Positions 1-10,167 of a stretch of 64,000 bases of DNA are shown here, piece after piece. Source of the DNA: Stutzerimonas xanthomarina (GTDB lineage: Bacteria > Pseudomonadota > Gammaproteobacteria > Pseudomonadales > Pseudomonadaceae); the NCBI RefSeq assembly GCF_003935375.1, contig NZ_RHQM01000015.1, positions 1 to 64,000 of the forward strand, written 5' to 3'. A program made the translations under genes and the position numbers. Under the pieces are notes generated by a model, which saw only the letters and a program-made list of their open reading frames with translations, had not been told where the DNA came from and did not search any database. Within the stretch, counting starts at the first letter, position 1. The number at the start of each line of letters is the position of its first letter.

Positions 1-26
1 ATGTGAGAGTAGGTCATCGTCAAGCT
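1..26 (+). rRNA. rrf: 5S rRNA, 3' end only
   Basis: The first 26 bases match the conserved 3' end of Pseudomonas 5S rRNA (GAGAGTAGGTCATCGTCAAG core). The rest of the gene, and presumably a 16S-23S-5S operon, lies left of the window. A strong terminator follows directly, as expected at the end of an rrn operon. Confidence 0.9.
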
Positions 27-34
27 CCTTTCCC

Positions 35-68
35 AAACCCCCGACCCGCGTAAGCTGGTCGGGGGTTT
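35..68 (+). terminator. Rho-independent terminator of the rRNA operon
   Basis: A perfect 12-bp stem (AAACCCCCGACC at 35-46, complement at 57-68) closes a 10-base loop and starts nine bases after the 5S end. The T residues at the foot of the stem plus TTTT at 71-74 fit an intrinsic terminator. Confidence 0.9.
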
Positions 69-437
69 GCTTTTGGGGCAGAGAAAGGTATTGAGCAATG
101 GGGAGAGCATTTAGCGCGTACCTACGAAGTGCCTTCCGCCAACCCTTCAATTGCATTGCTGCATTGCTGCATTGCTGCTTTGGGGTGGTGTTAAAACAGA
201 AGCCTGTCCCCGACAACCGCGTAGCGTTCAGTCCTAACAGCTCCGAAGTGCTGGAGCAGAGCCAGCCGTTGGGTCTTGGCCGGCCCTGGCTAATGCTTGA
301 GCTGGAGCCGCCCGCAGCTGTCGTCTAGATACATTGCTCTGGGCTGGGCTTAGGCAGCCCCAGCCGGCACAGCGCGACCTAAGGTTGGCGGCAGGCGTGT
401 TGAGAGCACACAGCAGACAGACGCTTCCGCTACACCG
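69..437. other. Intergenic region, no supported gene
   Basis: This stretch lies between the rRNA terminator and the 3' end of fumC. A 76-codon open frame at 98-328 has a composition unlike neighbouring proteins, a three-fold GCATTGCT tandem at about 153-175 inside it and no recognisable domain, so I do not call it. I see no tRNA or clear promoter here. Confidence 0.5.
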
Positions 438-1832
438 TTATTCCCTTTGTCCGGCTTCAAGCATCGTCTCTGGACGAACCCATTGATCGAACTCCTCGCT
501 GGTAAGGTAACCAAGCTCCATGGCTGCTTCGCGCAATGTGGTGCCTTGCACATAGGCCTTCTTGGCGATTTCAGCTGCCCGGTCATAGCCGATGTGAGGA
601 TTCAGTGCGGTTACCAGCATAAGCCCGCGTTCCAGATGCTCGGCCATACGCGCCGGGTCCGGCTCTAATCCGGAAATGCAATGAGCGTTGAAGTTGCGGC
701 ATCCATCGGACAGCAGTTGGACCGATTGAAGCAGGTTATGAATGATCACCGGCTTGAATACGTTCAATTGCAGATGTCCTTGACTCGCTGCAAAGCTGAT
801 CGTCATGTCATTGCCCATGACCTGGCAAGCGAGCATTGATAAGGCTTCGCATTGGGTTGGATTGACCTTGCCGGGCATGATCGAACTACCTGGTTCGTTG
901 GCTGGCAATCGCACCTCAGCGAATCCCCCGCGCGGACCGGAGCCGAGCAGACGAAGATCATTGGCCAACTTCATCAACGCGACGGCCAGCGTCTTCAGCG
1001 CACCGGACATCGCGACCAGCGGCTCATGTCCGGCCAGCGCGGCGAACTTGTTTGGGGCAGAGACGAAGGGGAGGCCCGAGAGAGCGGCCAGCTCCGCTGC
1101 GATGGCTTCGGCGAAGCCGTGCGGCGAGTTCAAACCGGTGCCTACCGCAGTACCCCCCTGCGCCAGTTCATAAACAGCCGGCAGGCACTGACGGATCGTG
1201 CGTTCGGCGATATCGAGCTGCGCGACGAACGCCGACATCTCCTGGCCGAAGGTAATCGGAGTTGCATCCATCAGATGGGTGCGTCCGGTCTTGATCAGCT
1301 TATTGTGTCGCACTGCAAGCTCTGCCAATCCACCGGACAGTTCTGCAATGGCAGGCAGCAGTTGGCTGTGCACGGCTTTGGCGGCCGCAATGTGCATCGC
1401 TGTCGGGAAGCAGTCGTTGGAGCTCTGCGCGCGATTAACGTGATCGTTCGGATGGACTGGCGCCTTGCCGCCTCGGTTGCCGCCCGCCAGCTCATTGGCG
1501 CGACCCGCGATCACCTCGTTGATGTTCATATTGCTCTGCGTGCCGCTGCCGGTTTGCCAGACGACCAGCGGAAACTGGTCGTCGTGCTGACCATGCAGAA
1601 CCTCATCCGCGGCTTGCTCGATCAGGCGCGCGATGTCGGGCGGCAGATCACCAATTCGACTGTTTACACGCGCTGCAGCTTTCTTGATCAGCGCTAACGC
1701 ATGCAGCACCTGGATCGGCATTCGCTCGCTACCAATCGCGAAGTTGCTCAGCGATCGCTGCGTCTGTGCGCCCCAGTAAGCCTGTTCCGGTACTTCGACT
1801 TGCCCCAGACTGTCGGTCTCTATACGCGTCAT
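438..1832 (-). CDS. fumC: Class II fumarate hydratase
   Basis: FumC interconverts fumarate and malate in the TCA cycle without an iron-sulfur cluster. The 464-residue product has the usual length for the family and carries the fumarase/aspartase signature [10 protein letters not shown] near residue 320 and the [12 protein letters not shown] region near residue 100. I chose the ATG at 1832 because the protein then begins [10 protein letters not shown], as FumC proteins do, and AGGAG lies about seven bases upstream. An in-frame extension to 1979 exists but has no family support. In P. aeruginosa, as I recall, the oxidative-stress-type fumC sits beside sodA, while this copy sits beside a DUF2059 gene and bolA, as fumC2 does. 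Confidence 0.95.
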   Translation of the reverse strand: MTRIETDSLGQVEVPEQAYWGAQTQRSLSNFAIGSERMPIQVLHALALIKKAAARVNSRIGDLPPDIARLIEQAADEVLHGQHDDQFPLVVWQTGSGTQSNMNINEVIAGRANELAGGNRGGKAPVHPNDHVNRAQSSNDCFPTAMHIAAAKAVHSQLLPAIAELSGGLAELAVRHNKLIKTGRTHLMDATPITFGQEMSAFVAQLDIAERTIRQCLPAVYELAQGGTAVGTGLNSPHGFAEAIAAELAALSGLPFVSAPNKFAALAGHEPLVAMSGALKTLAVALMKLANDLRLLGSGPRGGFAEVRLPANEPGSSIMPGKVNPTQCEALSMLACQVMGNDMTISFAASQGHLQLNVFKPVIIHNLLQSVQLLSDGCRNFNAHCISGLEPDPARMAEHLERGLMLVTALNPHIGYDRAAEIAKKAYVQGTTLREAAMELGYLTSEEFDQWVRPETMLEAGQRE

Positions 1833-1978
1833 GCCATGCTCCTGCTCAATATTGCTGGTTAGGCTGCCCTGCGGCATCGGCAGTTCCGTAGCTTTGCCTT
1901 CGGCCGCTTGAGGCATTGGAACTCCGAGCGCAGAATGTGTCCATTGAGGGCTACCTATAGCCAGCCCAAGGATTTCCA

Positions 1979-2485
1979 ATGTCGACTTTTCGTGTCCAGA
2001 CCCTGCGCGCTGCAGCGCTGTTCATCTGTATCAGTTCATCGGCTTTTGCCGATAGTGCGAGCCATGCGGGAAGTGCAGAACGTTTTCTGCAGCTTGCCAA
2101 TGCTGACCGGCTCGCCGTACCTGTTTATGCCCAAGTGCAGCAGATGTTTGCGCAGCGTTTTGCCGAAGCGCAGGCGCCAGATACCAAGAAGGCGCTGCTC
2201 GAGCGCTATCAGGCTCAGGCCAATACTGCGTTGGACAAGGCTATAGGGTGGGACAAGCTGAAGCCGGATCTGGTCGCTTTGTACACCAGCCAGTTCTCCG
2301 AAACGGAACTGAATCAGCTGATCGATTTTTATGAGTCGCCACTCGGCAAGAAGATGCTCAGCAAGCTGCCGGAGCTCAATGCTCGCTCGGCTCAGCTTAC
2401 CCAGGTCAAGTTGGAAAGCGCGGTGCCGGAAGTGAATAACCTGCTGTCCGAGATGACGGCCGAACTCGAGAAACAGAAGCCTTAA
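1979..2485 (+). CDS. Exported DUF2059 protein
   Basis: The 168-residue product starts with a signal peptide (basic start, hydrophobic [14 protein letters not shown], probable cut after SAFA near residue 24). The rest is a helical domain of the DUF2059 type, with the characteristic segment [20 protein letters not shown] near residue 105. DUF2059 proteins are periplasmic and of unknown role. AAGGA precedes the ATG. The gene starts 146 bases from the divergent fumC start and ends 11 bases before bolA, so it probably shares a transcript with bolA. Confidence 0.85.
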   Translation: MSTFRVQTLRAAALFICISSSAFADSASHAGSAERFLQLANADRLAVPVYAQVQQMFAQRFAEAQAPDTKKALLERYQAQANTALDKAIGWDKLKPDLVALYTSQFSETELNQLIDFYESPLGKKMLSKLPELNARSAQLTQVKLESAVPEVNNLLSEMTAELEKQKP

Positions 2486-2496
2486 GAGACCCTGCT

Positions 2497-2793
2497 ATGC
2501 GCAAGCTCGATTTGATCCAAGACGCCCTGCAAGCCTTGCAGCCCGAGCACCTTGAAGTGCTCGATGAAAGCCACACACACAGTCGCGGGCAGGAAACCCA
2601 TTACAAAGCCGTGATCGTCAGCGAGCAGTTCACCGGACTGAATTCGGTCAAGCGCCACCAAAAGGCTTATGCCGCGATGGGGGCACTGATGCAACAGATC
2701 CATGCCCTTGCGCTGCATACCTATACGCCTGAGGAGTGGGCGCAACAAGGCACGGCCCCGGCATCACCGGTTTGTGCTGGTGGGCATAAATAG
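2497..2793 (+). CDS. bolA: BolA family protein
   Basis: The product (98 residues) has the BolA/IbaG fold: the conserved segment with ESHTHSRG and HYKAVIVSEQF, then LNSVKRHQKAY, which contains the conserved RH of the helix-turn-helix-like region. BolA proteins act with monothiol glutaredoxins in iron-sulfur trafficking and influence morphology and biofilm genes under stress. It begins 11 bases after the DUF2059 gene and is followed by an intrinsic terminator at 2847. The last 20 residues are Ala/Gly/Pro-rich and not conserved. Confidence 0.9.
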   Translation: MRKLDLIQDALQALQPEHLEVLDESHTHSRGQETHYKAVIVSEQFTGLNSVKRHQKAYAAMGALMQQIHALALHTYTPEEWAQQGTAPASPVCAGGHK

Positions 2794-2846
2794 CGCGCCG
2801 TCTCGCACGGGACCATTCTTGCCGTTCTTTGTTAGACTTCCTCCCC

Positions 2847-2872
2847 GCGCCGGCCCACGCCGGCGCTTTCGT
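2847..2872 (+). terminator. Intrinsic terminator after bolA
   Basis: GCGCCGGC (2847-2854) pairs with GCCGGCGC (2859-2866) across a 4-base loop and is followed by TTTCGTTT. This separates the DUF2059-bolA unit from trhO. Confidence 0.75.
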
Positions 2873-2920
2873 TTGTATCCGGTCCACCCTTTACGCGGGT
2901 GACCACTGGCGGAAGTACCC

Positions 2921-3856
2921 ATGACACGAAAAATCGTTGTGGCAGCGCTGTACAAGTTCGTATCGCTGCCCGATTACGTTGCGCTGCGCGAACCCCTGCT
3001 CGAAACCCTCACGCACCTTGGCATCAAGGGCACCTTGTTGTTGGCCGAGGAGGGTATCAATGGCACGGTCTCCGGTACCCGCGAGGCCATCAATGCGCTG
3101 CTTGAATGGTTTCGGCTCGATGACCGCCTTACCGACATCGACCACAAGGAATCGTACTGCGACGAGCAGCCTTTCTATCGCACCAAGGTCAAGCTGAAGA
3201 AGGAGATCGTCACGCTCGGCGTTGAGGGTGTCGATCCGAATCGGCAGGTTGGAACCTATGTCGAGCCGCAAGACTGGAACGCGCTGATCGCCGATCCGGA
3301 AGTGTTGCTGATCGACACCCGTAACGACTACGAAGTGGCAATCGGTACGTTCGAAGGTGCGGTCGACCCGAAGACCAAATCGTTCCGAGACTTTCCTGAC
3401 TACATCAAGGCTCACTACGACCCGGCAAAGTACAAGAAGGTCGCAATGTTCTGCACCGGCGGCATTCGCTGCGAGAAGGCGTCGAGCTATATGCTCGGTG
3501 AGGGCTTTGAGAAGGTTTATCACCTCAAGGGCGGTATCCTCAAGTATCTGGAGGAGGTGCCGGAGACGCAAAGTCGATGGCAAGGCGACTGCTTCGTGTT
3601 CGATAACCGTGTGACCGTACGCCATGACCTCAGCGTCGGTGAGTTCGATCTTTGCCATGCCTGCCGTACCCCGCTATCCGTGGAAGACCGGCAATCGGAG
3701 CACTACGCTGCGGGTATCAGCTGTCCTCATTGCTGGAATACGCTGAGCGAAAAAACGCGCGCCGGTGCTCGCGAGCGGCAGAAACAGATCGAGCTGGCAC
3801 GTCAGCGCAACCAGCCGCATCCCATCGGCCGCGACCTCCGAGAACTGGATCGCTGA
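2921..3856 (+). CDS. trhO: tRNA uridine(34) hydroxylase TrhO (YceA, rhodanese domain)
   Basis: TrhO makes 5-hydroxyuridine at the wobble position of several tRNAs under oxygen. The 311-residue protein has an N-terminal acylphosphatase-like part with the family segment [14 protein letters not shown] (about residues 40-53), a rhodanese domain with the active loop CTGGIRC starting at Cys178, and a C-terminal Cys-rich tail (CHAC and CPHCW) that is typical of the longer TrhO forms. GGAAG lies before the ATG. It follows the bolA terminator and precedes the DsbA-like gene by 48 bases. Confidence 0.93.
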   Translation: MTRKIVVAALYKFVSLPDYVALREPLLETLTHLGIKGTLLLAEEGINGTVSGTREAINALLEWFRLDDRLTDIDHKESYCDEQPFYRTKVKLKKEIVTLGVEGVDPNRQVGTYVEPQDWNALIADPEVLLIDTRNDYEVAIGTFEGAVDPKTKSFRDFPDYIKAHYDPAKYKKVAMFCTGGIRCEKASSYMLGEGFEKVYHLKGGILKYLEEVPETQSRWQGDCFVFDNRVTVRHDLSVGEFDLCHACRTPLSVEDRQSEHYAAGISCPHCWNTLSEKTRAGARERQKQIELARQRNQPHPIGRDLRELDR

Positions 3857-3904
3857 AGCCAACTGGCCGTGCGTCGGCCCACCAGGTAGTTGTGGAGTCT
3901 CGAA

Positions 3905-4534
3905 GTGGCCCGACTGATCTATGTGATGGACCCAATGTGCTCATGGTGCTGGGGATTCGCGCCGGTAATGACGGCGCTGGCAGAGCAAGCCGCGGCTCAG
4001 GGCGTATCGCTAGAGCTGAGGGTGGGCGGGCTGCGTCGCGAGCAGGGCGTTATGGATCAGGCAGGGCGGCAGCGCACGCTGTCCTACTGGCAGGCCGTGC
4101 ACTCGGCGACAGGTCAGTCGTTCAATCTGGATAAGGGCTTGCCTGACGCGTTGATCTACGACACGGAGCCCGCCTGCCGTGCGCTTGTCGCTGCTCGCAG
4201 CCTCGATGAATCTCGCGTCTGGTCGCTGTCATTGGCGATTCAGCAGGCGTTCTACCAGCACGGGTTCGATGTGACCCAGCCAGCGGTGCTGGTGGACCTG
4301 GCCGAGACCGCAGGTCTTTCGCGGAGTCAGTTCGCCGAGCGTTATGACGACCCGGCCACCAAGGCAGCCACCGTGGCTGACTTTACCTGGGTCGAGAACC
4401 TCGGCATTGCCGGCTTCCCCACACTGCTGGCCGAGCACGAAGGGCAACTGGCGCTGGTCACCAACGGTTATCAACCGCTGTCTGCACTAAGCCCGCTACT
4501 GGAACGCTGGCTGGAGCGTAACGCCCATGCCTGA
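3905..4534 (+). CDS. DsbA-family thiol oxidoreductase (FrnE-like, CSWC)
   Basis: The product of about 209 residues is a DsbA-like thioredoxin-fold protein. The redox motif is C12-S-W-C15, directly after the first strand, and the cis-proline loop is GFPT near residue 170. No signal peptide is visible, so it is probably cytoplasmic like other FrnE/DSBA oxidoreductases. I chose the GTG at 3905 because GGAG sits seven bases upstream; a TTG at 3890 would add five residues. The 3' end overlaps the ABC transporter start by eight bases, which suggests translational coupling. The substrate is unknown. Confidence 0.85.
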   Translation: MARLIYVMDPMCSWCWGFAPVMTALAEQAAAQGVSLELRVGGLRREQGVMDQAGRQRTLSYWQAVHSATGQSFNLDKGLPDALIYDTEPACRALVAARSLDESRVWSLSLAIQQAFYQHGFDVTQPAVLVDLAETAGLSRSQFAERYDDPATKAATVADFTWVENLGIAGFPTLLAEHEGQLALVTNGYQPLSALSPLLERWLERNAHA

Positions 4535-6305
4535 CCAACTCAGCTGGGCAGAGATACGCCGGCTCGCATTGCACCATCGCAAAGCGCTGATCCTGGCGAA
4601 TCTGGTTGCCGTGCTGGCGACGCTCTGCAGTGTGCCGATTCCGTTGCTGCTGCCGCTGTTGGTCGACGAGGTGCTACTCGGAGCGGGCGACTCGGCGCTG
4701 CAGATCATGGATCGCTTTCTGCCTGCCAGCTGGGAAACCGCTGTCGGCTATATCGGGCTCATGCTCGGCGTGACCCTGGTATTGCGGTCTTCTGCGCTGG
4801 TGTTCAACGTGCTGCAGGCGCGCCTGTTCGCTCGGCTTTCGAAGGACATCGTTTATCGCATTCGCGTGCGGCTGATCGAGCGGCTCAAGCGCATTGCCCT
4901 GGCGGAATACGAAAGCCTCGGCGGCGGCACGGTGGCGGCGCACCTGGTCACTGATCTGGAGACTATCGACAAGTTCATCGGCGATACGCTCAGCCGTCTG
5001 CTGGTGGCCGTGCTGTCGATTCTCGGCACGGCGGCCATTCTGGTGTGGATGCACTGGCAGCTGGCGTTGTTGATTCTCCTGTTCAATCCGCTGGTGATCT
5101 ACGCCACGGTGCAGCTGGGCAAGCGCGTAAAGCACCTGAAGAAGCTGGAGAACGACAGCACGTCGCGCTTCACCCAGGCGCTCACGGAAACACTCGACGC
5201 CATCCAGGAAGTGCGCGCCGGCAACCGGCAGGGTTTCTTCCTCGGTCGCCTGGGTTTGCGCGCGCGGGAGGTACGCGACTACGCGGTTGCTTCGCAGTGG
5301 AAGACCGACGCGTCCAACCGTGCCAGTGGCCTGCTGTTCCAGTTCGGTATTGACGTGTTTCGCGCCGCGGCAATGCTCACTGTGCTGTTTTCCGATCTGT
5401 CGATCGGCCAGATGCTGGCGGTCTTCAGCTACCTCTGGTTCATGATCGGTCCGGTGGAGCAACTGTTGAGCCTGCAGTACGCCTTCTACGCAGCTGGCGG
5501 TGCGCTGGGCCGCATCAACCAGCTGCTGGCGCGGGCGGACGAGCCGCAGTACGCCGGGGGACGCGATCCTTTCGCCGGCCATACGACGGTGGCGATCGAT
5601 GTACGAGGTCTGCGCTTTGCCTATCAGGATGAACCGATTCTGGAAGGGCTTGATCTCAGCATCGCGCCGGGCGAGAAGGTCGCAATCGTCGGAGCCAGCG
5701 GTGGCGGCAAGAGCACCCTGGTGCAACTGCTGCTGGGCCTCTATCAGCCGCAGGCCGGGCAGATCCAGTTCGGCGGCGTGCCGCTTGAAGAGATCGGGCT
5801 GGGCACTGTGCGCGACAACGTTGCAGTGGTGCTGCAGCATCCCGCACTGTTCAACGACAGCGTGCGAGCCAACCTGATGATGGGCCGCGAGCGAGATGAC
5901 GATGCCTGCTGGCGGGCGCTGGAGATCGCTCAGCTGGCTGACACCATTCGTCAATTACCGAACGGTCTGGACAGCATCGTCGGGCGTTCCGGCGTGCGTC
6001 TGTCCGGCGGTCAGCGGCAGCGCCTGGCCGTAGCACGCATGATCCTGGCAGAGCCGAAGGTCGTGATTCTCGATGAAGCCACCTCTGCGCTGGATGCGGC
6101 GACGGAGTATGCCCTGCACCAAGGCCTCAATCGTTTCCTTCAGGGGCGTACGACGCTGATCATTGCCCATCGCCTGTCGGCGGTGAAACAGGCAGATCGC
6201 GTACTAGTCTTCGACGGTGGCCGCATCGCCGAAGACGGCGGCCACCAGCAGCTCATCGCCGAGGGTGGGCTTTACGCTCGGCTCTATGGGCACCTGCAGC
6301 ACTAG
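4527..6305 (+). CDS. ABC transporter, fused permease/ATPase (exporter type)
   Basis: This is a 592-residue half-transporter: a six-helix membrane domain (about residues 20-310) followed by an ATPase domain. Walker A is GASGGGKST (389-397), the signature LSGGQRQR begins at 492, Walker B VVILDEATSALD at about 512, and the H-loop is IIAHRLS. It must work as a homodimer and most resembles MsbA/lipid-A-exporter-type and multidrug exporters; the cargo cannot be told. It overlaps the DsbA-like gene and is followed by about 230 bases without a gene. The same trio trhO, DsbA-like, ABC exporter occurs in P. aeruginosa (from memory). Confidence 0.9.
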   Translation: MPDQLSWAEIRRLALHHRKALILANLVAVLATLCSVPIPLLLPLLVDEVLLGAGDSALQIMDRFLPASWETAVGYIGLMLGVTLVLRSSALVFNVLQARLFARLSKDIVYRIRVRLIERLKRIALAEYESLGGGTVAAHLVTDLETIDKFIGDTLSRLLVAVLSILGTAAILVWMHWQLALLILLFNPLVIYATVQLGKRVKHLKKLENDSTSRFTQALTETLDAIQEVRAGNRQGFFLGRLGLRAREVRDYAVASQWKTDASNRASGLLFQFGIDVFRAAAMLTVLFSDLSIGQMLAVFSYLWFMIGPVEQLLSLQYAFYAAGGALGRINQLLARADEPQYAGGRDPFAGHTTVAIDVRGLRFAYQDEPILEGLDLSIAPGEKVAIVGASGGGKSTLVQLLLGLYQPQAGQIQFGGVPLEEIGLGTVRDNVAVVLQHPALFNDSVRANLMMGRERDDDACWRALEIAQLADTIRQLPNGLDSIVGRSGVRLSGGQRQRLAVARMILAEPKVVILDEATSALDAATEYALHQGLNRFLQGRTTLIIAHRLSAVKQADRVLVFDGGRIAEDGGHQQLIAEGGLYARLYGHLQH

Positions 6306-6539
6306 CTGTCGCAGGCACGTCATTCACCTGTAGCGGGTCACCAAGTTCGCCGCTGGGGCTTGGCCGAAAGCCGCAGCTGATCCGCACCCATAGGTGGACG
6401 TCTTGGCGTCGGCCGCGACAGGCGAAGATCGTTAGCACTTACCGTCAGTCTTAAGGCGCCAAAAATATCCAGCCGCAACGCTCAACTATTAGTAATCTCT
6501 GCCGACTTCCCGTTGTGCCTCTTTTGTGGAACTTCTCTG

Positions 6540-8492
6540 ATGGAACCAGTGCTGAATTCACTCACTAATCTCTCGGTCGGCAAAAAGCTCATCGGTGGTT
6601 TTGGCCTGGTACTGCTGCTCACGCTTGGAGTGGCCGGTACCGGGTTCGTTGCCGTCGATGAAATCCTTGGCCGGGCCCGGCAGATCGAGCAGCTTTCCAG
6701 CGTCAACGCCTCCATTTTGGCGGCGCGTGGTGCCGAGCGGGACTACGCGCTGACCCGTCAGTCGTCTTCAGCCGAGGCGCTGCATGGCTCGCTGCAGCAA
6801 CTGAATCAGAAGCTCGCCGGCCTGACCACCAGCTCCGATGCCGCCGAGCGGGCCTATCTGACGCGGATCAGCCAGGCTGCCGATGAATACGCGCAAAAGT
6901 TCGACCGCTACATGCAGCTGATCGAGCGCGGCATGGCGCTACGTACGCGGATGCAGGAGGCCGCTCAGGTCAGTCGCGAGGAGTTCGAGTTCATCGAGCT
7001 GGACATGTACGACGCGGTACGGGTGCTGCGGCTGGAAGGAGATCGGCTCAAGGGAAGCGATCCGCTGACCGTCGCCGAGGCGACTTCGGGCCTGACCAAG
7101 CAGATCCTGGACATGCGTACCCTGGAGAATGTCTACGTTGCCAACAGCTCGGATGAAGCAGCCACCAGCTGGAGCGACTTGCACGGGAACGTGACCACCA
7201 TCGGCAGCAATCTCAAGATCTGGCTGAACGATGACCAGAAGGCTTCCATGGACAAGGCTCTGGCCGAGCTGGACCAGTACAGGCTGGCGTTCGACGAGTT
7301 CCGTCAGAATCGTAGCGAACGCCTCGCGCTCGAACAGTCAATGGCCCAGCAGTCCGAAGTAGTGATCGCAGCTGCCGACGAGGCCTTGGCCAATGCCAGC
7401 AGCGCCATGCAGCAACAGAAAGGCAGCAGCTACATGTTGCTCGGCGTGATTGGCGCGCTGGCCATTCTCGTCGGCCTGCTGGCCGCCACGGTGATCTCGC
7501 GAATGATCGTCGGCCCGCTTCGCAGCACCGTCCAGCAGGCCCAGCGGGTCGCCAGCGGTGATCTGACGTACTCCGCGGCAAGCTCGCGTCGTGACGAGGT
7601 CGGGCAACTGCAGAACGCCATGCACGACATGACCGAAAGCCTGCGCAACCTGATCGGTCGTATCGGTGGCAGCGTCAGCCAGATCGCCGCAGCCGCCGAT
7701 CAGCTTTCGGCGGTGACCGCGCAAACCAGCGCAGGCGTGCAGACTCAGCGCGTCGAGACCGAGCAGGTGGCCACCGCGATGCACGAGATGGCTGCGACGG
7801 TGCAGGAGGTTGCACGCAACGCCGAGCAGGCTTCCAATGCCGCACGCCAGGCGGATCAGCAGGCGCGGCAGGGCGATCTGGTGGTGCAGGATGCCGTTGG
7901 ACAGATCGGCAACCTGGCCGGCGAGGTGAATCAGTCGGCGCATGCTATCGAAGCGTTGCACGCCGAAAGTGGACGTATCGGTAGCGTGCTCGAGGTGATT
8001 CGAGCGGTTGCCGAGCAAACCAATCTGTTGGCACTCAATGCGGCCATCGAAGCGGCCCGTGCCGGCGAGCAGGGCCGCGGCTTCGCCGTGGTGGCTGACG
8101 AGGTTCGTGCCCTGGCGCGGCGTACCCATGATTCCACCGAGGAAATCGAGGGGCTTATCGCCAACCTGCAGCGGGTTGCGCAGCAGGCGGTGGAGCAGAT
8201 GCAGAGTAGCCGTGGCCTCACTCAACGGACCGTGGATCTGACCAACGAGGCCGGCGTCGCGCTTGGCCGGATCACGGAGTCGGTGTCGACCATCGAGCAG
8301 ATGAACCAGCAGATCGCGGCAGCTGCCGAGCAGCAGAGCGCCGTGGCGGAAAACATTTCCGAAAGCGTGACCCGTGTGCGGGATATCGGTGACCAGAGCG
8401 CCAGTGCCACCGAGCACACCGCAAGTGCCAGCGCCGAGCTGGCACGCCTGGGACTGGAATTGCAGGAACTGGTTCGTCAGTTCCGCACCTGA
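6540..8492 (+). CDS. Methyl-accepting chemotaxis protein
   Basis: A transmembrane chemoreceptor of 650 residues. A first membrane helix (about 17-38) is followed by a helical periplasmic sensor of about 250 residues, a second membrane helix (about 297-318), a HAMP segment, and a long cytoplasmic signalling coiled coil whose hairpin tip [19 protein letters not shown] starts at residue 492. The periplasmic part looks helical-bundle-like (TarH/4HB class) rather than Cache. There is no C-terminal CheR/CheB-tethering pentapeptide; the protein ends LVRQFRT. I chose the ATG at 6540; a TTG at 6513 would add nine residues without a better ribosome site. The ligand is unknown. Confidence 0.9.
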   Translation: MEPVLNSLTNLSVGKKLIGGFGLVLLLTLGVAGTGFVAVDEILGRARQIEQLSSVNASILAARGAERDYALTRQSSSAEALHGSLQQLNQKLAGLTTSSDAAERAYLTRISQAADEYAQKFDRYMQLIERGMALRTRMQEAAQVSREEFEFIELDMYDAVRVLRLEGDRLKGSDPLTVAEATSGLTKQILDMRTLENVYVANSSDEAATSWSDLHGNVTTIGSNLKIWLNDDQKASMDKALAELDQYRLAFDEFRQNRSERLALEQSMAQQSEVVIAAADEALANASSAMQQQKGSSYMLLGVIGALAILVGLLAATVISRMIVGPLRSTVQQAQRVASGDLTYSAASSRRDEVGQLQNAMHDMTESLRNLIGRIGGSVSQIAAAADQLSAVTAQTSAGVQTQRVETEQVATAMHEMAATVQEVARNAEQASNAARQADQQARQGDLVVQDAVGQIGNLAGEVNQSAHAIEALHAESGRIGSVLEVIRAVAEQTNLLALNAAIEAARAGEQGRGFAVVADEVRALARRTHDSTEEIEGLIANLQRVAQQAVEQMQSSRGLTQRTVDLTNEAGVALGRITESVSTIEQMNQQIAAAAEQQSAVAENISESVTRVRDIGDQSASATEHTASASAELARLGLELQELVRQFRT

Positions 8493-8508
8493 CCCGCGTA
8501 GGGGGTAT

Positions 8509-8531
8509 GCGGCTCAAGCTCCTTGAGCCGC
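8509..8531. terminator. Bidirectional hairpin terminator
   Basis: GCGGCTCAAG (8509-8518) and its exact complement (8522-8531) form a 10-bp stem with a 3-base loop. It lies between the convergent chemoreceptor and YdjM-like genes, and GTTCTT follows on the plus strand. Confidence 0.75.
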
Positions 8532-8536
8532 GTTCT

Positions 8537-9580
8537 TCAGCGACCGCCGTTCAGTTCAGCGGCCCAGGCGGCCAGAGGTAGCGCTGGCTCCTGCTGCCAG
8601 ATGCGCTGCCACAGGCTGACCAGGCGGCTCATGTCGCCCCGGTTGGCCGGCAGTCGTTCGGGTTGCGCGATAAGCTGCCAGCCTTCGGCAGAGCGCTCTG
8701 CCAGCGGAAAGCGGAATGGATGAAAACCGGTCATGCCCAGGCGCAGATCGGTCACCAGCAGCTGATCGCCATCCACGTCATAGCGCAGCACGTTTCCGGT
8801 AAACCATTTCAAGCGTTCGTGCTGCTCTGAGCCATTGAGCTCCGCGGCCAGCTGCGCGTTGCGTGGAAGCCGCACGAGGCTGGGTGGTGCAGCATCCCAC
8901 CAGCTGACCAGCGTTTCGTAATAGTGCTCGCCATCCACCAGAATCACCCGCCACAGCAGGCTGTTGAAGGGTGTTGGTGTGCTGAATATCTGCTCCGCCT
9001 GGATCCCCTGGCTAGCCATGGTCGCCTGCACGCGGTGCTCGGCCATCTGTTTGCCGGCCAGCGTGAACCCCAGATAACAGGTGGAAATGGCCAGGGCGTA
9101 GGCGGGCCATCTGGCCCTGCGTCCGCGCAGGCCAAACAGCAGACCCGCCAGCACCGCAATGAGCAGTGGCACGCTGTAGAGAGGATCGATGATGAATACG
9201 CTGGACCAGGCGATAGGCGGCGTGATCAGTGGCCAGAGCAGCTGCGTGCCATAGCTGGTGAAGGCGTCCAGCAGGACGTGAGTGATCAGCACCAGCCAGA
9301 TGCCGAAGAACAGTCGTGTACCGGTGTATCGCTCGTCTGGGCGGAATCGCCTGATCAGCCAGGTCAGCAGAACGGCGAGCAGACTCAGCACGAACAACGA
9401 ATGGCTGAAGCCACGGTGATAGGTCATGTTGGCGACCGCATCGCAGTAGTCGATGACCACATCGAGATCCGGCAGGGTGCCGAGCACGGCGCCGTAAGCG
9501 AGCGCCTTGCGACCCTGCCAGCGACCGAGCATGGCGCCTTGTACACTGGCACCGAGTAGAGCCTGGGTGATCGAGTCCAT
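8537..9580 (-). CDS. YdjM/YbcI-family membrane-bound metal-dependent hydrolase
   Basis: The 347-residue product belongs to the DUF457/YdjM family of predicted membrane metal-dependent hydrolases. It starts MDSITQALLGASVQ and carries the conserved GTLPDLDVVIDY near residue 38 and YHRGFSHSLFV near residue 55, whose Asp and His residues are the presumed metal ligands. Five or so hydrophobic segments follow in the N-terminal half, then a soluble C-terminal region of about 150 residues. E. coli YdjM is SOS-controlled, but I see no SOS box upstream here. Its biochemical role is not established. Confidence 0.85.
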   Translation of the reverse strand: MDSITQALLGASVQGAMLGRWQGRKALAYGAVLGTLPDLDVVIDYCDAVANMTYHRGFSHSLFVLSLLAVLLTWLIRRFRPDERYTGTRLFFGIWLVLITHVLLDAFTSYGTQLLWPLITPPIAWSSVFIIDPLYSVPLLIAVLAGLLFGLRGRRARWPAYALAISTCYLGFTLAGKQMAEHRVQATMASQGIQAEQIFSTPTPFNSLLWRVILVDGEHYYETLVSWWDAAPPSLVRLPRNAQLAAELNGSEQHERLKWFTGNVLRYDVDGDQLLVTDLRLGMTGFHPFRFPLAERSAEGWQLIAQPERLPANRGDMSRLVSLWQRIWQQEPALPLAAWAAELNGGR

Positions 9581-9716
9581 GTTCAGATCCGTTGGGGCGG
9601 GCGTTTACCTTAGCCGAACGGCTGCCGGCAGCTGACGGCCAATGTTCTAAAAAGTGTGTCAGTGGCGCGCAGGTCATAGGACAATCACCGACACCCATCG
9701 TCCGCCGCGAGCTTTC

Positions 9717-10130
9717 ATGCTGGAAATTTCCAATGCCGTGCAGTTGCCGGATGCCGAGATCGAACTGACTGCCATCCGCGCCCAGGGTGCGGGCGGGCAG
9801 AACGTCAACAAGGTTTCCAGCGCGTTGCACTTGCGCTTCGACATCCAGGCGTCGTCATTGCCGCCGTTCTACAAGGAGCGGCTGCTGGCCCTGCGCGATA
9901 GCCGGATCACCAGCGAAGGCGTGGTCGTCATCAAGGCGCAGCGGTATCGAACCCAGGAGCACAACCGCCTCGATGCGCTGGAGCGACTGGCTGAACTGAT
10001 TCGCAGCGTGGCCAAGGTGGAGAAGGCGCGCCGCCCGACCAAGCCGACGCTCGGCTCGAAGAAGCGCCGGCTTGAAGGCAAGACCAAGCGCGGCGCGATC
10101 AAGGCGGGGCGAGGCAAGGTCGACTTCTGA
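9717..10130 (+). CDS. arfB: Alternative ribosome-rescue factor ArfB (peptidyl-tRNA hydrolase)
   Basis: ArfB (YaeJ) releases the nascent chain from stalled ribosomes. The 137-residue protein has a single class-I release-factor domain with the catalytic GGQ at residues 26-28 in [13 protein letters not shown], and a basic C-terminal tail ([10 protein letters not shown], then [13 protein letters not shown]) that enters the empty mRNA channel. The ATG at 9717 gives the usual N-terminus; upstream codons to 9654 lack family support. It is transcribed away from the YdjM-like gene and converges on the MFS gene. Confidence 0.93.
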   Translation: MLEISNAVQLPDAEIELTAIRAQGAGGQNVNKVSSALHLRFDIQASSLPPFYKERLLALRDSRITSEGVVVIKAQRYRTQEHNRLDALERLAELIRSVAKVEKARRPTKPTLGSKKRRLEGKTKRGAIKAGRGKVDF

Positions 10131-10167
10131 TCGGCGTGTGTCGCCACGCCGCCCGCGGAGCAGCCGG

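Noticed and set aside
98..328. 76-codon open frame after the rRNA terminator
   Set aside because: No domain, low-complexity tandem (GCATTGCT repeats) inside, no ribosome site of quality, and no match to known small proteins.
1833..1979. N-terminal extension of fumC
   Set aside because: The extra 49 codons are not conserved in FumC and reach the start of the divergent DUF2059 gene; a good ribosome site marks the ATG at 1832.
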